From Jeotgalicoccus marinus DSM 19772 (GTDB lineage: Bacteria; Bacillota; Bacilli; Staphylococcales; Salinicoccaceae): a DNA stretch of 64,000 bases. Below, piece after piece: positions 45,836 through 54,408 of this stretch. Positions within the stretch are counted from its first letter, which is position 1; each line of letters opens with the position of its first letter. The DNA lies in contig NZ_AUEE01000008.1 in NCBI RefSeq assembly GCF_000425825.1, forward strand, positions 1 through 64,000, given 5' to 3'. The position numbers and the translations under genes were made by a program. The notes below the pieces were generated by a model. The model saw nothing but the letters and a program-made list of their open reading frames with translations, was not told where the DNA came from and did no database searches.

Positions 45836-46677
45836 GTCAAAATTTCGCATTCTTAGATGAACATTCAAAAAAAGAAATTAGAAGAAAGACTTTAAAAGCA
45901 ATTGCCATTCCAGGTTACCAAGTGCCATTTGCCTCTCGTGAATTACCGATTGCCAGAGGATGGGGAACGGGCGGCCTTCAGCTCACATTATCACTTATTG
46001 GACAGGAAGATGTCCTTAAAGTGATTGACCAAGGTTCAGATGAATCTGTCAATGCAGTCAATATTAGAAATCTTGTGCAGAATACAACAAGTGTCAAAGA
46101 AACGATTCATACAGCAGAAGCTACTTTAATTCAGTCACGTCACCGTATTCCTGAAGTACCTTTAAAGCCTTTTCAAATTTTAGTGCTACAAGTGCCGATG
46201 CCAGAACCATTAAGACCGGTTGAGCCAAGTGAAAGAAAGACAAAATTACTTCACGGCGATAAGGAATACAGCGGTGCTTACATTAAATTATTTGAGCAGA
46301 TTATGAGACACGGCCACATTACAGATGATGCAGACTATCCAGTGATGGTCAACGGCAGATATGTCATGGCACCAAGTCCGATTCCACGTTTCGATAATCC
46401 GAAGATGCATCAAAACGATGGTTTGATTCTACTCGGTGCAGGTCGTGAGAAGAAAATTCACGCCGTTCCACCGTATACAGATGTTGAATCATTAGCTTTT
46501 GAAGACTATCCATTTGAAGTCGAAGACTTCTCTGACAAAATTTGTCGCGAGTCAGGTTTAACTGGTGTATTCATGGATGAATTAGTCGATGAAGAGACTG
46601 GTGAAACTTACTATGTGACGAATGATACGTCTTATATGCTTGAGAAATTGAACGAGGAGGATAGCGTCAATGCATAA
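45832..46677 (+). CDS. phnJ: C-P lyase subunit PhnJ, lacking the iron-sulfur cysteine motif
   Basis: Subunit that cleaves the C-P bond of alpha-D-ribose 1-phosphonate 5-phosphate by radical chemistry. The 281-residue length equals E. coli, and the core is well kept: KAIAIPGYQVPF with the catalytic Gly (Gly28 here), ARGWGTGGLQL and VVNGRYV-type segments. The cysteines of the E. coli CX2CX21CX5C motif (241, 244, 266, 272) align without gaps to Cys238, Ser241, Thr263 and Met269. Only Cys238 is left, and it is the only Cys in the whole protein. I read the codons directly from the DNA (TGT, TCA, ACG, ATG). phnK begins 8 bp before its stop. Confidence 0.93.
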   Translation: MSQNFAFLDEHSKKEIRRKTLKAIAIPGYQVPFASRELPIARGWGTGGLQLTLSLIGQEDVLKVIDQGSDESVNAVNIRNLVQNTTSVKETIHTAEATLIQSRHRIPEVPLKPFQILVLQVPMPEPLRPVEPSERKTKLLHGDKEYSGAYIKLFEQIMRHGHITDDADYPVMVNGRYVMAPSPIPRFDNPKMHQNDGLILLGAGREKKIHAVPPYTDVESLAFEDYPFEVEDFSDKICRESGLTGVFMDELVDEETGETYYVTNDTSYMLEKLNEEDSVNA

Positions 46678-47512
46678 AACTGATGATGTTGTTTTATCCA
46701 TAAAAGATTTATCAAAACAGTTTGGCAACGGCTGCGACTACTGTAAAGATGACAGCGCTGAACTACAAAAGAATATGTGCCCACATTGTAATACTGTACA
46801 TGCAGTTAAAAATGTTTCTTTTGACTTGTACGAAGGAGAAATCCTCGGTGTTGTTGGTGAAAGTGGAAGCGGTAAAAGTACCTTGATGAAAATGTTGTAT
46901 TTTGACCAGGAAGCTTCAACTGGGACTTATGTCTTACCAGAAGATCCAAATGCTGAAGACAATGTATTTTTAGTAAGTAGTCAAAGAAAAAGACAGATTA
47001 GAAATGAACAGCTCGGTATGGTCTACCAGAATCCTATGCTCGGTCTAAAGATGGATTTCTCATCTGTGACGAACATTGCAGAAAAATTAATTGCCAGTGG
47101 TAACCGTAACGTCGGTCAAATGACAGACCGCGCGGATCACTTTTTAAACAAGGTAAATATTCCGCTCCGTCGTAAATACGAAGCACCTAAAAATTTCTCA
47201 GGTGGGATGCAGCAGCGTGTTCAAATCGCCAAAGCCTTATCTAACTATCCACCGATTCTTTTACTAGATGAAGTGACAACAGGTCTAGACTTATCTGTCC
47301 AAGCAGATGTACTCGAGTTAATTAAGGAAATTCAAAGAGATATGGGTGTGAGCATGATTGTCGTTTCCCATGATCTTGCAATCATTCGCATGTTATGTGA
47401 CCGCACCATGGTCATGCTCGATGGCCAAGTGATTGAACACGGTATTACCGATCAAATTCTAGAGGATCCACAACACGAATATACACAACAGCTCGTCTAC
47501 TCAATCTTATAA
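46670..47512 (+). CDS. phnK: C-P lyase ATPase PhnK with a cysteine-rich N-terminal insertion
   Basis: ABC-type ATPase that docks on the PhnGHIJ core. 280 residues against about 250 in E. coli. Walker A GESGSGKST, signature FSGGMQQRVQIAKAL, Walker B ILLLDEVTTGLD, switch His VVSHDLAII. After the first strand there is an extra segment, GCDYCKDDSAELQKNMCPHC (residues 21-40), that forms CX2C-X11-CX2C, like a zinc ribbon or iron-sulfur knuckle, absent from E. coli PhnK. It overlaps phnJ by 8 bp. I recall similar inserts in some other Firmicutes PhnK but cannot verify. Confidence 0.93.
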   Translation: MHKTDDVVLSIKDLSKQFGNGCDYCKDDSAELQKNMCPHCNTVHAVKNVSFDLYEGEILGVVGESGSGKSTLMKMLYFDQEASTGTYVLPEDPNAEDNVFLVSSQRKRQIRNEQLGMVYQNPMLGLKMDFSSVTNIAEKLIASGNRNVGQMTDRADHFLNKVNIPLRRKYEAPKNFSGGMQQRVQIAKALSNYPPILLLDEVTTGLDLSVQADVLELIKEIQRDMGVSMIVVSHDLAIIRMLCDRTMVMLDGQVIEHGITDQILEDPQHEYTQQLVYSIL

Positions 47513-47524
47513 GAGGTGAAACAG

Positions 47525-48700
47525 TTGATCATTACAAACGGTAGTGTCATTACTGAAAGCGAAGTTTTAGAAAATCATGCAGTCATTATTGAACAGGATA
47601 AAATCCAAAACATCATCCCAATGTCAGAATTAGAGCTGACTTCAGATGAAGAGGTCATCGATGCTGAAGGGGGCTATGTGAGCCCGGGCTTTATCGATAT
47701 TCATTCAGATTATATTGAAGGCATTATCGCACCAAGACCGACGACAGTCATGGACTTTAACATTGGTATCAAAGAATCAGAACGTATTTTAAGTTCACAC
47801 GGGATTACGACGATGTTTCATTCATTATCAATCTATAAGGAAGATCTCTTTGGTCATAAGCCAGTGCGTCAGCCGGAAAATGTGAATAAACTCATTCATG
47901 CTATTCATAGAACGCACAATGAAGAGCGTTTGATTAGGCATCGCATGCATGCTCGCTTTGAACTTGATGCAGTCGAAATGAAAGACACGATCATGGACCA
48001 CCTTGAAAATGAGCGTGTTCACTTGTTGAGTTTCATGGATCATACGCCAGGGCAAGGTCAGTACAGAGACATTGAGACTTACCGTCATACAATGAAGGGT
48101 TATCAAAACATAACGGATGAAGAAATCGATCGCCAAATAGATGAAAAGCGTCAGATGGACCGCCTCTCTATAGAGGATATGAAGGAGCTTGCAGCACTTG
48201 CAAAGTCAAAAAATGTTGCGGTTGCGTCTCATGATGACGATACGATTGAAAAGATTGATTTTAATGAATGTCTAGATACGACAATCAGTGAATTCCCTAT
48301 AAAGATGGAAGTGGCTAAGTATGCAAATAACAAGGGACTGTACACGCTTGCTGGTGCACCAAATATCATGCTAGGTGGATCGCATTCAGGAAATTTAAAT
48401 GCTAAAGATGCCATCTTAGAAAACTGCATTTCAATCTTATGTAGTGATTATTATCCTGCAGCCATGTTGCATTCAGTATTTAAGCTTCACAACGAAGCGG
48501 ATTATCCACTTGTTGATGCCTTTAAATTAATTACTATTAATCCAGCAAAAGCAGTCCAGATGGATGAAGAAATTGGTTCATTAGAAACAGGGAAAAAAGC
48601 AGACATTAACATCATTAGATTACACGATGACTATCCGACGATTACAGAATGTATCGTCAATGGTAAAATCGTCAGCCAATACCATTACAGAATAGATTAG
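47525..48700 (+). CDS. phnM: PhnM, alpha-D-ribose 1-methylphosphonate 5-triphosphate diphosphatase
   Basis: Amidohydrolase that removes pyrophosphate from the ribose triphosphonate intermediate, giving the PhnJ substrate. About 391 residues from TTG at 47525, preferred because AGAGGTG lies 6 bp before it; a GTG at 47516 would add three codons. The metal site is GFIDIHSDYIEG (HxD, near residue 58-66), and further ligands are in ASHDDDT and SDYYPAAMLHSV. In E. coli phnM follows phnL; here it comes before it. Confidence 0.93.
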   Translation: MIITNGSVITESEVLENHAVIIEQDKIQNIIPMSELELTSDEEVIDAEGGYVSPGFIDIHSDYIEGIIAPRPTTVMDFNIGIKESERILSSHGITTMFHSLSIYKEDLFGHKPVRQPENVNKLIHAIHRTHNEERLIRHRMHARFELDAVEMKDTIMDHLENERVHLLSFMDHTPGQGQYRDIETYRHTMKGYQNITDEEIDRQIDEKRQMDRLSIEDMKELAALAKSKNVAVASHDDDTIEKIDFNECLDTTISEFPIKMEVAKYANNKGLYTLAGAPNIMLGGSHSGNLNAKDAILENCISILCSDYYPAAMLHSVFKLHNEADYPLVDAFKLITINPAKAVQMDEEIGSLETGKKADINIIRLHDDYPTITECIVNGKIVSQYHYRID

Positions 48701-48710
48701 GAGGGACAAT

Positions 48711-49409
48711 ATGATCTGCATTAAAGATTTCAGTAAATCTTTCACCATTCATCATTTAGATCAAACGAGAACAGCGATCGAGGGTGTGTCATTCGATGTA
48801 AAAAAAGGTGAATTTCTAGGTATCGTCGGAGAGAGTGGTAGCGGGAAATCAACGATTCTAAAAAGCATCTACGGGACCTATAAACCCTCTTCCGGGACGG
48901 TCACTTACGACTCAAAAGCCTTTGGTGAAGTCGACTTACACGGTATTACTGACCGCGCCTTAATCAGTCTTCGCACAAATGAAATAGGTTACGTGTCTCA
49001 GTTTTTAAAAGTTATGCCTAGAACAACAACGCTAGAACTTGTTATTAACTCAATGCTAGAGATGGGGGTCGATAAGGAAGCGGCTGAAACAGAGGCAAAA
49101 GAAGCCCTTAGACACTTTGATATTCCTGAAGCTTTGTGGCACAACTATCCAAATACGTTTTCTGGTGGAGAAAAACTAAGATTGAACATTGCTTGTGCCA
49201 TCGTAAAAAAACCAAGACTATTATTACTCGATGAGCCGACGGCATCACTGGATGAAAAATCGAAGTTAAAGGTGAGAGAGACTATTTCTAAGTTAATCGA
49301 TGGTGGAACGACCTTAATTGGTATCTTCCATGACCTTGAATTTATGGACGGTTTATGTACAAAGGTGTATGACATGAATACAAAAACAATAGAGGAGCGT
49401 GCTGTATAG
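48711..49409 (+). CDS. phnL: C-P lyase ATPase-like protein PhnL
   Basis: ABC-type protein of 232 residues needed with PhnGHI for ribosyl-phosphonate formation. Walker A GESGSGKST, Q-loop GYVSQFLKVMPRTTTLE (a PhnL-specific stretch), signature FSGGEKLRLNIACA, Walker B LLLLDEPTASLD and switch His IGIFHDLEF. It has no Cys insertion of the kind seen in phnK. The stop overlaps the GTG of the PHP gene by one base. Confidence 0.93.
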   Translation: MICIKDFSKSFTIHHLDQTRTAIEGVSFDVKKGEFLGIVGESGSGKSTILKSIYGTYKPSSGTVTYDSKAFGEVDLHGITDRALISLRTNEIGYVSQFLKVMPRTTTLELVINSMLEMGVDKEAAETEAKEALRHFDIPEALWHNYPNTFSGGEKLRLNIACAIVKKPRLLLLDEPTASLDEKSKLKVRETISKLIDGGTTLIGIFHDLEFMDGLCTKVYDMNTKTIEERAV

Positions 49410-50224
49410 TGTCTAAAATAGATCTGCATGTGCATAGTAACTTTTCCGATGGTAAAGACAATGTAAATAAAGTGTTAGATCTTGCTAAAGCAGAGGACGT
49501 GTCAATGTTAAGCTTCGTCGATCATGACACAAATATGACATATTATGAAGCGCTACCATTTGCAAAAAGCATAGGTATCGACTTAATTCCTGGTATAGAA
49601 ATCTCTGCCTATGACTTTAAGAGAGACAGAAAAGTGCATATTTTAGGCTATAACTACAATTTAGATGCTCCAAATATTAAAAAATTAACAGTTCCTTTAC
49701 TTAACAGACGTCATCAACATTCACTCTGGCAGATTGAACAGATTAAAAATTACGGTATTGATGTGGATATGGACAAGGTTATGGCAACAGTTGGACCTGT
49801 TGGTGTCATCTATAAACAGCATATTATGCATGCAATTTGTGATGAACATTATACCAATGCACGCTACACAACGAAGTACCGTACCTTGTTTAAGAACAAG
49901 GGACCAGCTAGTGGAGACATTGAATATGTCGATGCTATTGAAGCCTTAAAAGCGATTAGAGCGGACGATGGTTATGCAGTCATTGCGCACCCAGGACAAT
50001 TAAATAGTTATGATTTGATTGAAGAGAACGCAGAACTAATCGATGGTGTTGAAAAATATCATCCTGACCATGATCAGATGGATTATGAAAAAGTTGATGC
50101 TCTGGTTGAACAATATGACTTCTTTATTACAGGTGGATCTGACTACCATGGTGACTTTGGAGCCACTGTAGACATTGGCTTAGACGATGAATTATTAAGT
50201 AAAACAGAGGCATTATTTAGATAA
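49409..50224 (+). CDS. PHP-domain phosphoribosyl 1,2-cyclic phosphate diphosphodiesterase (PhnPP-like)
   Basis: A 271-residue PHP-family enzyme, starting MSKIDLHVHSNFSDGKD (metal motif I), SFVDHDTN (motif II), GIEISAY (motif III) and IAHPGQ, then TGGSDYHGDFG at the end (motif IV). In operons without phnP, a PHP enzyme of this type hydrolyses 5-phosphoribosyl 1,2-cyclic phosphate, the product of PhnJ, to ribose 5-phosphate and phosphate in two steps. No phnP or phnN is present here, which agrees. GTG start overlapping phnL. Function from context and family; not proven by residues. Confidence 0.82.
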   Translation: MSKIDLHVHSNFSDGKDNVNKVLDLAKAEDVSMLSFVDHDTNMTYYEALPFAKSIGIDLIPGIEISAYDFKRDRKVHILGYNYNLDAPNIKKLTVPLLNRRHQHSLWQIEQIKNYGIDVDMDKVMATVGPVGVIYKQHIMHAICDEHYTNARYTTKYRTLFKNKGPASGDIEYVDAIEALKAIRADDGYAVIAHPGQLNSYDLIEENAELIDGVEKYHPDHDQMDYEKVDALVEQYDFFITGGSDYHGDFGATVDIGLDDELLSKTEALFR

Positions 50225-50321
50225 TATAAACATCTGTTAAATAGCTGTAAATCACATTTACTTACCAAGCGAAATATCATTTAATAAATTATGTAATTAA
50301 ATTCACTAAAGGAGTTTGAAA

Positions 50322-51389
50322 ATGAAGAAGTTTCTCAATCTATTTCTCGGTTTAACTTTGGTATTAATTTTAGCAGCATGTGGTAGTGGCAACGAAGAAG
50401 AATCAACAGAAGAGGATACAGCAGATGCTAGTGAAAACAGTGATGAGCCAATCAACTTAGTTTGGTATCCAAATGAATCAGGTAACGAACTTGCTGATGC
50501 TCGTGACGAGATTGGAAGCATTATTGAGGAAGCAACAGGCAGAACTGTTGAACATGAACTTACAACTGACTATGCAATTGCAATTGAAAGTATTGTAAAC
50601 GACAATGCTGACCTTGCATTTACTGGTGCAGAAGGATACATACAAGCAAAAGAACGTAACGACAATATTACTCCATTAGTTGTACCATCTGGTCCATCTG
50701 GTACTGAAGAAGATGCTTTATACTACAGCTGGTTTGCAACTAAGGTCGACAACATGGAACAGTTCGAAACTGGTGAAGGAGAATACTCAATCGATGAGTT
50801 CCCAGGTAAAAACTTCTCATTCGTATCAACTTCATCTACATCAGGATTTAGAGTACCTACTTCTACAATTCTAAATCATTTCTCAGAAACTGATGAGTAT
50901 GCAGACTTAACTGAGGAAGACCTTGCAGAAAGCGGTCGTTTCTTTGACCAAGTAATGTTCGGTAATACTCACCAAGGTTCAGCAGTTAACTTGATTAACG
51001 ACAGAGCTGAAATTGCAGCGTTCTGTGACACTTGTGTTGAAAACTATGTAGAACTTGCTGAAGGTGAAGAAAATACACCTGGTGCAATCTATGAAGTATC
51101 TGAAGGTGCTGCAGATCCATTCTCTAACTTAGTTGGAGAGCAGTTCGGAATCATTTCAGCTACACCAGTACTTAATGCACCATTTATTGCTAATGAAAGT
51201 ACATTAGGTTCTGAAACAGTTGAAGAATTACGTGAAGTATTCGCATCTGATGAAGTTGCAAACAATGAAAACATTTTCGTTCCTGAAGATTCAGAAGAAG
51301 GCGGTCTATTCACAAAATCAGCTGACGAGCGTTTCGTAGTTGTTGAAGATGAGTGGTTCGACCCAATCAGAGAATTAAGCGCAGAATAA
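50322..51389 (+). CDS. phnD: Phosphonate ABC transporter binding lipoprotein PhnD
   Basis: Membrane-anchored receptor for phosphonates or phosphate esters, 355 residues. ATG 50322 follows AAAGGAG. Lipobox ILAAC gives Cys20 as lipid anchor; an acidic linker (to about residue 44) leads to the two-lobe domain. LVWYPNESGNEL and the loop STSSTSGFRVPT (helix-dipole phosphate site) match PhnD. The rest of the transporter follows after a hairpin that may lower expression of the downstream genes relative to the receptor. Confidence 0.9.
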   Translation: MKKFLNLFLGLTLVLILAACGSGNEEESTEEDTADASENSDEPINLVWYPNESGNELADARDEIGSIIEEATGRTVEHELTTDYAIAIESIVNDNADLAFTGAEGYIQAKERNDNITPLVVPSGPSGTEEDALYYSWFATKVDNMEQFETGEGEYSIDEFPGKNFSFVSTSSTSGFRVPTSTILNHFSETDEYADLTEEDLAESGRFFDQVMFGNTHQGSAVNLINDRAEIAAFCDTCVENYVELAEGEENTPGAIYEVSEGAADPFSNLVGEQFGIISATPVLNAPFIANESTLGSETVEELREVFASDEVANNENIFVPEDSEEGGLFTKSADERFVVVEDEWFDPIRELSAE

Positions 51390-51415
51390 TCTAATCGAAA
51401 AGATAATATTTATTT

Positions 51416-51439
51416 AAAGAGGGGATTCCCCCTCTTTTT
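51416..51439 (+). terminator. Intra-operon hairpin between phnD and phnC
   Basis: AAAGAGGGG (51416-51424) pairs with CCCCTCTTT (51429-51437), followed by T2. A partial terminator here would make PhnD more abundant than PhnC and PhnE, as usual for binding proteins. Confidence 0.65.
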
Positions 51440-51458
51440 ACATAGGAGGACGTCATCC

Positions 51459-52376
51459 ATGGCGGTGGATAATAAATTAAAAGAAGAACAAAAGACAAAA
51501 ACAGATTTCAATAAGAAGGCAACTGACGATGTGCTCATTTCATTTGACGAGGATCCAGAAGTAACAGGAGAGACAGTAGAGGTAGCAAGTAAAGAAGAAG
51601 TCAAACAAATGCCTGTCATCATGTCTATCGAAAACTTAAATAAGGAATATTCTAAAGGTAAAACAGTTCTAAAGGATGTAAACTTTGATATCAAAAAAGG
51701 TGAATTGTTATCGATTATAGGGCCATCAGGAGCTGGTAAGTCTACACTTCTTAGATCTATCAACCGCATGATTGAACCGACTTCAGGAAAGATTGATTTT
51801 GATAATAAAAATATTACTAAAATCAAAGGTAAAGAACTGCGTAAGATGAGAACGAACATCGGTATGATATTCCAACACTATAATCTAGTGGATCGCCTGT
51901 CAGTTTTTGAAAATGTCTTACACGGTACATTGGGTTATAAAAACTCCATTCAAGGTATTTTTTCAATGTATACAGAGTCGGAAAAAGAAGAAGCACTAGA
52001 TATTATTACGGAGCTTGGTATTCAAGATCATATATATAAGCGCTGTGACGAATTATCAGGTGGACAAAAGCAAAGAGTGGGAATTGCTCGTGCGCTTGTT
52101 CAAAAGCCGAAAATTATTCTTTGTGATGAGCCGATTGCTTCACTAGATCCGAGCTCTTCTAGAATCATTATGGAACACTTAAGAAAAATCTGTAATGAAA
52201 AAGGTATCACAGTAATCGTTAACCTTCACCAAGTGGATGTAGCTAAGAATTACTCTGACAGAATTATTGGCTTAAATAGTGGTGAAGTGGTCTTTAACGG
52301 TCATCCAAACGAAATAAATAAGGAAGTCATTCAGAAGATTTATGGAACAGATTTCGATGACTTAATTATGGAGTAG
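51459..52376 (+). CDS. phnC: Phosphonate ABC transporter ATPase PhnC with an acidic N-terminal extension
   Basis: ATPase of the phosphonate importer, 305 residues where about 250 to 260 is normal. Walker A GPSGAGKST, signature LSGGQKQRVGIARAL, Walker B IILCDEPIASLDP, and the PhnC-type VNLHQVDVA near the switch. The first about 54 residues (before MSIENLNKEYS) are charged and Asp/Glu/Lys-rich with no known domain. AGGAGG stands 10 bp before the ATG at 51459, so the long start looks real. Confidence 0.9.
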   Translation: MAVDNKLKEEQKTKTDFNKKATDDVLISFDEDPEVTGETVEVASKEEVKQMPVIMSIENLNKEYSKGKTVLKDVNFDIKKGELLSIIGPSGAGKSTLLRSINRMIEPTSGKIDFDNKNITKIKGKELRKMRTNIGMIFQHYNLVDRLSVFENVLHGTLGYKNSIQGIFSMYTESEKEEALDIITELGIQDHIYKRCDELSGGQKQRVGIARALVQKPKIILCDEPIASLDPSSSRIIMEHLRKICNEKGITVIVNLHQVDVAKNYSDRIIGLNSGEVVFNGHPNEINKEVIQKIYGTDFDDLIME

Positions 52377-52386
52377 GTGATAATTG

Positions 52387-53199
52387 ATGAGACAAACACA
52401 AACGATTAACGCTAAGGATATCAATATCATTCAAAAGAAAAATCTAATGCTTCTACTGACTGTTGTGATTATTGTCGGTTTGATAATGCTCGCAAGCTAC
52501 ATTACTGAATACAACCATGTTGACGGAATTTTATCGATTCCGGCTGCGATCTCTTGGATGGCGAGTAACTTGATGTTCTCACAATCAACTTTAGCGAACT
52601 TAGGTAGTGTACTCCGATTACTTTGGGAGACAGTGTTGATATCAATTGTTGCGACTACGACAGCATCAGTATTTGCTATAGTATTTGCCTTGATGGGCTC
52701 AAGCTTAACTTACCTAAACAAACCACTGATGTACTTAGCAAAAATTATTGCATCAATTTCACGTAATATTCCCGTTGTTGCCTGGGCCCTAATCTTAGTT
52801 ATTAGTTTTGGTACAAACTCAATGACAGGTTTTCTCGCTCTATTCTTTGGATCATTCGGTTTCTTAGTGAGAGCATTTATTGAAACGATTGATGAAGGTA
52901 GCCGCGATTCAGTAGAAGCTTTAAATGCGACTGGCGCAACTTATTGGCACACAATATTCAAGGCAGTGTTACCAGGGAGCATGCCACAGATGTTCAGTTG
53001 GATTCTCTTTATGATTGAAACGAACATTCGCAGTGCAACACTAGTTGGTCTCTTGACGGGTACAGGTATTGGTTACTTATTTGACCTATACTATAAACAA
53101 CTAAACTACGAGATGGTGACATTGATCACACTGGCAATCGTCCTTGCTGTATTAATCATTGAAGCAATATCAAATATCATTAGAAGGGAGATTTTATAA
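52387..53199 (+). CDS. phnE1: Phosphonate ABC transporter permease PhnE, first
   Basis: A 270-residue permease with about six membrane helices. The inner-membrane component loop is GSRDSVEALNATGATYWHTIFKAVLPG (EAAxxxG-type coupling helix, about residues 176-202). ATG 52387 is preferred over the TTG just before it; GTAGGTGATAATTG is upstream. Its stop overlaps the ATG of the second permease gene by one base. Confidence 0.9.
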   Translation: MRQTQTINAKDINIIQKKNLMLLLTVVIIVGLIMLASYITEYNHVDGILSIPAAISWMASNLMFSQSTLANLGSVLRLLWETVLISIVATTTASVFAIVFALMGSSLTYLNKPLMYLAKIIASISRNIPVVAWALILVISFGTNSMTGFLALFFGSFGFLVRAFIETIDEGSRDSVEALNATGATYWHTIFKAVLPGSMPQMFSWILFMIETNIRSATLVGLLTGTGIGYLFDLYYKQLNYEMVTLITLAIVLAVLIIEAISNIIRREIL

Positions 53200-54020
53200 T
53201 GCAGTCAACAGTAGAATATGATTCTAACGGCTCTATAAAAGTCTCCAAGCCAAACCGTGGACAGACTATTTTAAAATGGCTCATAATCGGGTCTGCTATA
53301 TTCACAGTAGTTGGATTCTTCTTAATGGACTACACAGGGCTTGATTTAACACAGGCAATACCAATGACCATAGATAACTTAGGTCAAATGTTCCTGTCCC
53401 CGAGTTTAAACAATACAACTTGGTCAAATGCACTATGGCAAGTCGCTGTTACCTTATCACTTGGCTTTTTAGCAACGATACTCGGTGCAATCATTTCACT
53501 GTTCCTAGCCTTTGGAACAGCAGTTAACCTGTCAAAACCTTGGTTGAGCAATACTATAAAAGCTTTCATTACAGTTATTCGTGCTGTACCGACAGTATTA
53601 TGGGTGCTTATCTTTGCGATTGCAGCAGGGCTTGGATCAGTTGCAGCGGTAATCGGAATGATCTTCCACTCAGTTGCTTATCTAGTAAAAGCATATAGTG
53701 AAGCATTCGAAGAAGTCGATGAAGGTAAAATCGAGGCGCTTAGAGCATCTGGTGCAAGCTATGGACACATCCTATTTCAGGTAATTGTTCCACAGACAAA
53801 AAGTTACTTGATTTCATGGACCTTCCTACGATTTGAAATTAACTTCGGTGTTGCAGTTGCCATGGGTGCTGCAGCAGGTGCTGGTGGAATAGGATACGAG
53901 CTCTTCATGTCAAGTTCATTCTACTATGATATGCAAGAAGTCGGTGCCATTACATTAATTATCCTAGTCGTAGCGATTATCTTAGAATTAATAGCGAATC
54001 GATTAAAAGTATCAGCGTAA
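53199..54020 (+). CDS. phnE2: Phosphonate ABC transporter permease PhnE, second
   Basis: A 273-residue permease paralogous to the first. One N-terminal helix (about 25-45) is followed by five more; the coupling helix is DEGKIEALRASGASYGHILFQVIVPQ (about residues 175-200). Two PhnE genes allow a heterodimeric channel. It is the last gene of the phosphonate unit and ends at a terminator. Confidence 0.9.
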   Translation: MQSTVEYDSNGSIKVSKPNRGQTILKWLIIGSAIFTVVGFFLMDYTGLDLTQAIPMTIDNLGQMFLSPSLNNTTWSNALWQVAVTLSLGFLATILGAIISLFLAFGTAVNLSKPWLSNTIKAFITVIRAVPTVLWVLIFAIAAGLGSVAAVIGMIFHSVAYLVKAYSEAFEEVDEGKIEALRASGASYGHILFQVIVPQTKSYLISWTFLRFEINFGVAVAMGAAAGAGGIGYELFMSSSFYYDMQEVGAITLIILVVAIILELIANRLKVSA

Positions 54021-54027
54021 AAATATA

Positions 54028-54069
54028 CTCCTCTTAAGTTGGATTAAACTGACTTAACGGGAGTTTTCT
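54028..54069 (+). terminator. Terminator of the phosphonate operon
   Basis: ACTCC..TTAAGT pairs with ACTTAA..GGAGT (54028-54065, each side with a 2-nt internal bubble), then a short T run. Confidence 0.65.
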
Positions 54070-54116
54070 AATATATGTTATTGGCGATTTTTTTAAGAAA
54101 TAGAATAATTGTAGTA

Positions 54117-54136
54117 TTGTACAACTTATTGTACAA
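54117..54136 (+). promoter_or_regulatory. YefM operator: two TTGTACAA palindromes
   Basis: Two exact copies of TTGTACAA (54117-54124 and 54129-54136) stand 12 bp apart, just before yefM. The E. coli yefM-yoeB operator also has paired palindromes with a TGTACA core, so autoregulation by the YefM-YoeB complex is likely. Confidence 0.8.
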
Positions 54137-54159
54137 TTTAATTGTGAGGAGTGAATGCT

Positions 54160-54408
54160 ATGACAGTTAAATCTTATTCTTACGTACGCGAAAATTTTAA
54201 AGACATGATAAACAAAGTGAACGATGATAGTGATGCGATTATCATTACAACTAAAGACCGTAATGCGGTCATGATGTCAGAGGAAAGTTATAACGAAATC
54301 ATGGAAACTCTTTATTTACAACAAAGTCCTTCTAATGCAAAACGTTTATCGGAATCTATTGAAAACCTAGAGCGTGGGAATGTTAGAAATAAGGATATCT
54401 CGATTTAA
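54160..54408 (+). CDS. yefM: Antitoxin YefM (Phd/YefM family)
   Basis: An 82-residue antitoxin that binds and neutralises YoeB and represses its own promoter. Start at ATG 54160, 9 bp after GAGGAG; the GTG at 54151 is less likely. Phd/YefM signature at the N-terminus: YVRENFKDMINKVNDDSDAI, then NAVMMSEESYNEIMETLYL. The C-terminal half is the toxin-binding tail. Its stop overlaps the toxin start by one base. Confidence 0.93.
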   Translation: MTVKSYSYVRENFKDMINKVNDDSDAIIITTKDRNAVMMSEESYNEIMETLYLQQSPSNAKRLSESIENLERGNVRNKDISI

